From Hymenoscyphus infarciens (lineage: Eukaryota > Ascomycota > Leotiomycetes > Helotiales > Helotiaceae): 64,000 bases of DNA. The stretch's first letter is position 1. Each line of letters starts with the position of its first letter. A program made the position numbers and the translations under genes. Below the pieces are notes generated by a model, which ran no database searches, was not told where the DNA came from, and saw only the letters and a list, made by a program, of their open reading frames with translations. This document shows, piece after piece, positions 56,633 through 64,000 of the stretch. The stretch covers positions 55,648-119,647 of the forward strand of contig LLCB01000175.1 in the NCBI GenBank assembly GCA_001414345.1. Reading direction: 5' to 3'.

Positions 56633-59600
56633 ATGGCTTCGACAGGGGAGAGAGTCAAATCTCTTTTCACACCAAAAGCGCAAAACCAGCCCCCATGGGA
56701 AGAGTCTCTCATTCGAAATGGATTTGGTGATTTTGCTTTAGCCCCGAAGCTTTGCACTATCGCTGGTGGCATCGGCCAACAAGAGCTCGCTTCACTGACG
56801 GAGCCAGTCAGGACATTGTTACTTCCCGGTGGACCTGGTCGCTTGTATGTTACCCTTGATTCACTGCTAGTCCTTTTCCAACTCATTTCGATTTGTGTGA
56901 AAGTGTCACAACTGAGTAAAAAAAGGTCCAAACTAGTTTTTGGTGATAAGAATCCGCGTGTGGGGTTGAAGATACGACGTCGAGTTTTTGAATACCTGGT
57001 AGAACCATTTCAGAATGAAGCGGGAGCTGTCCAGCTCATGATGCTTTGGGTGGAACCAGAGACAAGGAAGTGTCATCCATTCCGTCCCGGATTTGAACTT
57101 TTTATTCCATTTGAGTTGAACAAGTCAATTGGTTCAGATGTCTGGCCACAGGCACCTGGAGAGCAAACCACCCTCATCAAACGACATAACTATGATACTC
57201 TTCTAACTCTTTCACAAGTCAATTCCTATTTTCGAAAGGTGGGTATCCTCCGATTTATTTTTCCCGTTGTTTGAGGATTAAGAAACCATTGCCTCCCAAG
57301 ATATCTCACTTCCTCCTAATATCCTCAAACATGCTTCTAGAAAGGGCGCAGTGCTGACTCTGAAATCTCCCGTAGGAGCTAGGCAATGTACTCTTCAAAA
57401 AGGTGCAAGTCGATGTTGTTGCTGAAAATATGTTTCGCTCACTCCACAAATTGCTTGAAGATCGAGAAGCCCTGGTCCATAGGATTGAGAAGTTTGCAAT
57501 AAACATCAATACGCGGAGATTCAATGAAGAGGAGTTCAACGAGCTATGTGAATATATTGGGCAATTGCTGAGTCTTCAGGAATTCACCTTTGCTCTCACC
57601 ACATCAGGTGTGGGTGCGAAGAAGATACTGAGCAATGGAAAGAAACTTCCTTGGGTTAATTCCATGAGAAATGTTCATACCTCAGCTCTGAATTTCGTGC
57701 TTGCGCTTAGCGATGATACCACTGTTGGCGAAAATGGAGAGGGGCTGGGAGGAGCCTTGAAGGTCAATCTTCAATCCCAATTTTGTGATCTCCTGGGTGT
57801 GCATTCTAATGAGACCATATTTGGAAGACGCTTTTTGGGAGGAGAAATTTCAAGCAGATATGCATCGATCGCCAATTATGGAAACGAGCCCATTATCTCC
57901 AATTATCATCCGAGTCCAATATTGACCAAGTCCAAACTCGCTGCAAGTAGCGAGGGTTACATAATTTTCAATTACCCCCAAGATGACTTGTGAGTGGCAT
58001 CCCCCTTCATAATTAAGACTCCGTTCAATTTCAAAACTGACAAGGATCTAGCAACGAGATAGAGTTATATAATCCCCACAATATCTCCGGCAAGGGAATC
58101 AAGCTCATCTTAGACGTCACTGTGAAAACACTTGATTCAAGTGGTCCTGGTCTAATGAAGCTCTTTCAGTTTCTTAAGAAGAATCTCGTCATCAGCGAGC
58201 TTCATTTTACGATTTTGACGACAGGAGCCATTGCAAAATCGATGATCGATGAACATCATGACATTTTATGGATACAAGTTATGAAATCTATGCTCGTTAC
58301 GGAATACAGCTCCTTTGAAACAGTGTTTTTAAGCGACCGTAAAGAGTGCGAAGGCTGCGATGACCAAGACGCAGTGGAACCAACAAAGACACTTGAGCCG
58401 CAGCTACGCTGGCTTCTATTACCCGAGGTAACCCGAAAGGATATAGGCGGTGATAGACAGGATTTCGGAAAACCACTTCAAAGAGGCAATGCCCCATTTG
58501 GACGAGTTGCCAGAGACGGAGGAGAATCAGCCATTCATGCCTTAAAGCAAACGGAATTACATGCACCAATCGGTTGGCGTGGAAGCAATGGTCACGATGA
58601 TTTAATCGACGATCGAAGTAGAAAAACTCCCACCAAGTCGCAAGGGTACGTTGATTGGGAGAAAAGAGACTTTCCGACAAGAAAGGACGAGCTTTTCAAT
58701 CAGGGCGAGAGTAGTTATAGTATCAACCGTCCGTCGCCCGGCCATGAGGAATTTGCTGATGCGGGAAATTCATCTACAACCTCCATACAATCTCTAACCA
58801 ACGAAGGCGGCGGACGTGGTCTTTGCGAAAAGGATACCCAAACACGAGATGTAAAGCCTATGTCCTGGTGGTCTACCAAAAGCCCGTTCGACCCCCCTTA
58901 CGACAACGAAGGGGTGGAAAAAGAGGTTCAAGAGGCGTTTGGTCCCAGAAAACATATTGGAAATTCGGGTACTTGGGACACTTCACCAGGTTCAACCCAA
59001 TTTACCAATAAGTGTAATGAGAAAGATAATGATGACGAACTTTCTTATCTGGTTCGTCAACAACCGCTCGGTGCCACGCAAACTCGGCCGCAACTTAAAA
59101 TTACGCCCCCAAAAGGAGAGGGATATGACGAGATTAGCCCTCTATCTTTCAGTAATGATGACGACCTCAAGATTGAGAATAATCCACCTACTTCAAGACC
59201 TTTCAATACCAATCGGGCAGTTAAAAATCCAAGACACCGAAATAATCCACCCTCTTATGATGATCGTTTCGTAACCCGACATCTGGTCACACCACCCTCG
59301 CTGGATGATGGTATAGATCAATATCACTTGTCAGAAAAACAAGCATATCTTGTGACTCCAATTAATCGTACCACTGGTTGTCTAACTCGATCACCACAAC
59401 GCTTCAATAACTTGAACCAATATGCTATACCCGACCCAAGAAGTAACGCCTTTCTTGGCTCTCCAGAAAATTGAGCCCAAAGCAACAAAGTTGGAAGCTC
59501 AAACGAAGACAGACCAATTACCAGCGGGAGAAGTATCGACTCCTTCGGCACAGAGGACCGGTTTCAGAGTGCTCCTCGTGACTCACACCGACGATTTGAT

Positions 59601-59879
59601 TCATTTGACTCATTAAATCAAAAGTATCTTGCACAAGATAGCGCGGAAAATGAGGAAAATGACAAGAAACCCCGGGTCTTCAAGAACATGTTCAGAAGAA
59701 ATTCCAAGCAACCCTCAAAAGCTTCAGATGACGATTTAGGCTGTGGACAGGATAAGGTAGGCTCTAAAGAACTTGAGCAAGAGAGTCGCATGAGTAATCA
59801 GTTTGCAGAAGGACAATATGAGTCAAACCCCAACGAAAAGAAGAATCGACTCAAGGGCTTGTTTCGAAAGTCAAAGTAA
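56633..59879 (+). CDS. Large unrecognised fungal protein with an internal in-frame TGA
   Basis: Exons 56633-57238, 57376-57989 and 58052 onward read continuously for 880 codons to a TGA at 59472-59474. The same frame then stays open for 134 further codons to TAA at 59877-59879. The N-terminal half (about residues 1-480) looks globular, with segments such as GPGRLYVTLDSLLVLFQLISICVKV and VQVDVVAENMFRSLHKLLEDRE. The rest is disordered, charged and Ser/Asn/Pro-rich. After the TGA it continues in the same style and ends with two basic motifs, KNMFRRNSK and KGLFRKSK. Possible readings: the TGA is a nonsense mutation, it is read through, or a 48-nt intron (59443-59490, GTAACG...AAAG) removes it in frame. 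No family is recognised. The start at 56633 has good context; ATG 56552 is an alternative. Confidence 0.7.
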
Positions 59880-60483
59880 GAGAAATCCTCTAGTGGCAAT
59901 AGATCTTACTGGCTGTGGGAGTAGCGGAGAAGATAATCTTGGAGCTCAAGTTTGGAATGTGTCAACTCCTTAAAGCTCTACTGGATAGTGTCACACAGTT
60001 TGTAGGGCAATTTTTTCAATAATGGTATGGAGGTCTCTGCAGGTCAGACTAAGTTGCAATGAAATTTCTCCTCCTACAATTCAACTCTCTTGGTTTGAAT
60101 ACGCATGGCAGCACCCCCCTTGCGGTAGGCAATGAAAACGGCAGTAAATACTTCAGGTTCGTACCTCTACCTAGCTCATTGTCCCAACTTTCCTAGGGTA
60201 CTGCAAGATAATTAACTTAAATACTTGGGGCAACTTGATATTTACACAGATGGCTGTGGTCACAACGAGCTATTACCGCCTCTTTTCTTGTCTACCGCGA
60301 GCCCTCCCCCCCATTTAAGCGAGATGGACAGCGCGATCAGAACGGATGCGTGGGTCAAACTTATTGTTTCTTAAAACCCACTCTCTCTTATTTATTTACA
60401 CTCTTCAATCTGCCCATGGGTTGAGCAACCTAGGTAGCGGGTCATTCTCAAACGACTTTACTCATGCCTCCTACGCCTTTCTC
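59880..60483. other. Intergenic region at the edge of the AT-rich block
   Basis: Contains the inverted-repeat element copy at 60141-60280. The plus-strand frames at 60346-60642 and 60464-60766 are better explained as the opposite strand of the coding fragment at 60484-60801 or as chance. Confidence 0.5.
60141..60280. repeat. Copy of a short terminal-inverted-repeat (MITE-like) element
   Basis: The left end is GCAGTAAATACTT, then TTCGTACCTCTACC and CATTGTCCCAAC. On the minus strand the right end is GGCGGTAATAGCTCGTTGTG. The interior AACTTAAATACTTGGGGCAA matches the 11258 copy. Flanks on both sides resemble those of the 15822 copy. About 140 bp, non-coding. Confidence 0.65.
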
Positions 60484-60801
60484 CTACACCAACAAATCAC
60501 AACCATTTATTTCCTTTCCCAACCCAACAGCCTTATTCAAGGTTTCCAGACCATTACCACCGAATCCCTCCATCATTTCCAAAATACCCCCGGCAGCATT
60601 GACAACCGTCTTCAATCCCACCAAATCCACGGCAGCCTCTGAGCCCGCAATACCCACCACACATTGGGCGACAATTATAGCTGATTCGGAGGTTGCTTCA
60701 AATCCAAGACACCTTCCAATAGCTGATACCTCATCTCCAACGTCACGTCTGAACCCAATACTATAAAGAAAATTTCCAATCGCAGTAGTTATTCTAGTCT
60801 C
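60484..60801 (-). pseudogene. Truncated 3' end of an unrecognised gene at the AT-block boundary
   Basis: On the minus strand a frame runs open from about 60801 to a TAG at 60484-60486. From about 60759 downward it has clean protein-like composition: RRDVGDEVSAIGRCLGFEA, AIIVAQCVVGIAGSEAAVDL, then GLKTVVNAAGGILEMMEGFG and GLETLNKAVGLGKEINGCD. There is no upstream ATG, because the frame dissolves into the AT-rich block at once. It may be a last exon or a gene beheaded by repeat insertion and RIP. The family is not recognised. The sequence downstream of 60484 is intergenic. Confidence 0.45.
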
Positions 60802-62039
60802 TTATATTAAAATCTCTTATTATTATTTACTAGATAACTATCTATTTTACTTATAAATAGACTTAGAGCCACTTTAGCTCGCATATATTAGTTCTTATTT
60901 AATATATATACTACTAAAATAATAATTATATATACTAACGTTTAGCTAGTATATATTATAATATATATATTTGCTTATATTTTCTTATAATATATATATT
61001 AATATATATACTATTAAAATTAAATAATATACTCTTTTAATCTCTTAATCTTTAACTTTTATATATATATATATATATATTAATATATCTTTTGACTCTA
61101 TACTCGTATATAGCTCTTATATATCTAAATTAAATTATATACGTGCTAAATATTATTAATTATAATAGCTAGCTATCTTAAATAGCCGAGTCTACGTACG
61201 TATTAGTTAGGCTTTAGACTTTTATATTATCTAATTATTTTTTATTTAGTTTTAGTTATAGACTTTATATAGTCTAAATAAGCTAAGAATATATATTAGA
61301 TTTCAAAAGATAAACTAATACTATAATATTTATTAGTAGAAAATATTTAATCTAGAGAAAAATAGTTCTTCTAGCTATAAGCTACTAGAAATATTTAGTC
61401 TCTAAATATAAAATTAAGTTATATATTTTATATAGTAAACTATAATTATTTAAAACTTTAATAGTCTAATTCTTTTATTATAAGTAACTTCTACTAAATT
61501 AAGATTTATATAATAGCTTTTTAATATAATAAAGTAAAATTTAAATAATAACTATAAGTTATAGACTATTTATTTAGTATTATAAAGTACTAGTATTAAA
61601 AACCTAATCTTTAGTAATAATTATTAATTTTATAATTATATTAAATAGATATAATCTAATACTAAATAATAATATATATCGCGATATTTATAATAAATAA
61701 ATATTATATTAGTATCTAGGTCTACTTATAAAAGTATTTCTATTAATACTTATAAGCTACTTACTTAGCTAATTATATATCTCTTAAATTCTTAATATCT
61801 TTGAAACTAAATTTATTTTCTATATTTTTAGTTTTTTTATTTTAAATATATAAGAATAATAAAGCCTCTATTTAAGAATCTACTTCTTATAAAAGGTTTT
61901 AAACTATATAATAAACTCTTCTATATATAACTTTTAATAATTTAATATACTTTTATAATATAGTAGTGTTTCTAAGACTAAAATAGCGTTTAGTATTAAA
62001 GCTATTATTATAACCTCTTAGACGCTCTAGCTAAATCTA

Positions 62040-62400
62040 ACCCGCTTTATATCATCTCGCACTTTTATTAGTCTACTTTCCTAGGTAGGTGGAATTAGCT
62101 AAAAGAGCGTCTGAATAACTTATAAATGTTAGAAAGAACTCTGAAACCCCGTGACACGCCTCCCCTTTGCAGGAAATTCTAGGGGCGGATTGACAGTTTT
62201 CGGGTGTGGGACCGTGGTCTGAAACCTAGTGTTACTAAGCCTGCTAGGCCTAATTAGTAAATCACGTGCTTACCCTACTAAAAAAAGTATAGATAACCTC
62301 AAATCGCGACGTACCTAACTTTTAAGTATTAGGCACACTTTCAACCGCGGCCACGGTCGTAAACCGTCTCTTCTTCGTCTTCGAATAGCTTTAAATTAAT
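62040..62400. other. GC-richer island inside the AT-rich block
   Basis: Sequence such as CCCCGTGACACGCCTCCCC, GGGGCGGATTGACAG and CAACCGCGGCCACGG interrupts the AT-rich surroundings for about 300 bp. There is no open frame. It could be a younger insertion, such as part of an LTR, or a segment below the RIP detection length. Confidence 0.5.
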
Positions 62401-63414
62401 TAATATGCCTTCTATATTCACCTTCGCAAATAGTAAGATTATATAAGGCTAGAAATAGGCTAAATTACGCTCTTAGAGTATCTAGTAAGTTTCTCTTTTA
62501 CTCTATAATATTTACTTTCCTCTACTACTCTTAGAGCTCTTAGGAGCTTTCTAAAAGCTCTAAAGTACTCTAATAATATATACTAATTACTCTTTAATAT
62601 ATAGTATTCGATTATAAGTCTAGCACGCTTATTAGAATAGAAAGCGTTCTATAAATAGCCTCTCTACTACTAATAACCTAGATTCTACTAAACGTTTATA
62701 GTATATACTCTAGACGATCTTATAAGCTTTATATATTTAAGAAATATTCTAATATATATATATAGTTGTATAATATTTTAAATTAATACTAATAAGACCT
62801 AAAGAGCTAATAGAATAACTAAATACTATTCCTACTACTATAGCTACTATCTAATAGTCGATCCTATAAGTTAAAAGCCTCTTACTTTCAGAGGCTTTTA
62901 CTTACTTTATTAGCTTATTATATATAATAATACGTAATTAAAGAAGGACGTCTTATAGTATAGATATAATTATAAGTAAGCTTTCTTAGAAGTATATTTA
63001 GTAAAGCGTAAGTTCCTTAGTAATATAAGTAAAGCCTCTTAATTTAAAAGCCTTTTTACTAATCCTCTATATCTTAGCCTACTACGCCTAATACTTCTAA
63101 TCGCTTTATAGAAGATTATTATAATATAATACTCCTTCTTCTCTAAGATTAATTTAGCTCTAACTTTTAAATCGAGATATTATTAAATATAGAGAAACGA
63201 TCTAATACTCTTTTTACTACCTAGGATAATAGTCTTATTTAAGATCTAGATATATAATAAGGATCTAGAAGATATAGAGATATAAATATATATAATAAAG
63301 AGGTAGTACCTTAACACTTTTAATACTAGCACTTTATAATAATACCTAGAATACGCTTAATAGTCTCTTAATCTTAGAGGCTTTTTACTCTTATATATAC
63401 TATATAAGTAATAT

Positions 63415-64000
63415 AAAAAGTAATCTAATTTAAAACTAATTAAGGAGCTAATCTTTTATTAAATAGATAATACTAATATTAGATACTTTAGATAACTAAA
63501 TATATATAAAAGTATTCTAGCTAGTAGAGATATAACTAAATAGGAGATTCTCTCTTAATTTAAGAGACTTTTATATTTATTTAGTAGATAAGACTAATAT
63601 TAGATACTTTAGATAACTAAATATATCTATATAATATATATAAAAGTATACTAGTTAGTAGAGATATAACTAAATAGGAGATTCTCTCTTAATTTAAGAG
63701 ACTTTTATATTTATTTAGTAGATAAGACTAATATTAGAGACTTTAGATAACTAAATATATCTATATAATATATATAAAAGTATACTAGTTAGTAGAGATA
63801 TAACTAAATAAGAGATTCTCTCTTAATTTAAGAGACTTTTATATTTATTTAGTAGATAATACTAATATTAGAGACTTTAGATAACTAAATATATCTATAT
63901 AATATATATAAAAGTATACTAGTTAGTAGAGATATAACTAAATAGGAGATTCTCTCTTAATTTAAGAGACTTTTATATTTATTTAGTAGATAAGACTAAT
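63415..64000. repeat. 134-bp tandem repeat array with internal hairpins
   Basis: The landmark TAGGAGATTCTCTC (or TAAGAG in one copy) recurs near 63541, 63675, 63809 and 63943, a constant period of 134 bp. Copies are nearly identical. Each contains CTCTCTTAATTTAAGAGAC, a near-perfect hairpin. The first copy lacks a short CTATATAATA segment. The array runs off the right edge. Confidence 0.85.

Larger units (their letters stand above)
60802..64000. repeat. Extremely AT-rich, RIP-like repeat block
   Basis: More than 3 kb is dominated by A and T, with TA steps very frequent and almost no CpA/TpG. No open frame is longer than 60 codons. This is the usual look of RIP-mutated transposon blocks (AT isochores) in Pezizomycotina. 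It includes a less mutated island (62040-62400) and a tandem array at the right end. It continues beyond the window. Confidence 0.85.

Noticed and set aside
1..64000. CRISPR arrays, operons or ribosome binding sites
   Set aside because: Introns, gene structure and gene content are eukaryotic; no direct-repeat/spacer pattern was seen.

Overview
This window comes from a filamentous ascomycete (Pezizomycotina; a Leotiomycete would fit, but I cannot prove the class). The evidence is short spliceosomal introns of 45-220 nt with GTAAG-type donors and CTAAC/CTGAC branch points, genes on both strands, CBM18/NodB and GH16 secreted enzymes, ergosterol and COPII genes, and AT-rich blocks that look mutated by RIP (repeat-induced point mutation). 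I joined exons by hand from splice signals, frame and family knowledge; no search was run.

Layout. 1-217 is the 5' end of an unrecognised minus-strand gene. 1.0-3.5 kb holds an alpha/beta hydrolase and a DUF218 protein, tail to tail. 6.5-9.5 kb holds the nuclear proteasome tether Sts1/Cut8 and ornithine carbamoyltransferase. 9.5-17.7 kb is gene-poor, with a possible small membrane protein, an FAD monooxygenase and copies of a short inverted-repeat element. 17.8-27.2 kb is a housekeeping block: a Ubp3/USP10-type deubiquitinase, Sec24, and an RNF10/Mag2-type RING protein. 27.2-32.6 kb is gene-free and contains a decayed element with terminal inverted repeats. Erg4 sterol reductase lies at 32.6-34.6 kb, a secreted Asn/Gln/Gly-repeat protein at 36.0-38.0 kb, and a decayed F-box-like pseudogene at 38.9-40.7 kb.

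The most interesting part is 40.9-55.6 kb. It holds a bacterial-style UDP-HexNAc 6-dehydrogenase, a chitin-synthase-like GT2 membrane enzyme, two convergent polysaccharide deacetylases carrying CBM18 chitin-binding modules, and a membrane- or GPI-tailed GH16 enzyme. Read together, they look like a pathway that makes an activated uronic amino sugar, polymerises a hexosamine chain across the membrane, deacetylates it at the wall and trims or cross-links it. The product would be a partly deacetylated, possibly acidic aminosugar polymer. That is inference.

Next comes a large unrecognised protein (56.6-59.9 kb) whose frame is broken by one TGA but stays open for 134 more codons. From 60.8 kb to the right edge the sequence is extremely AT-rich. 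It carries a 134-bp tandem array with internal hairpins and an island of less mutated sequence. A truncated minus-strand coding fragment sits at the block's edge.
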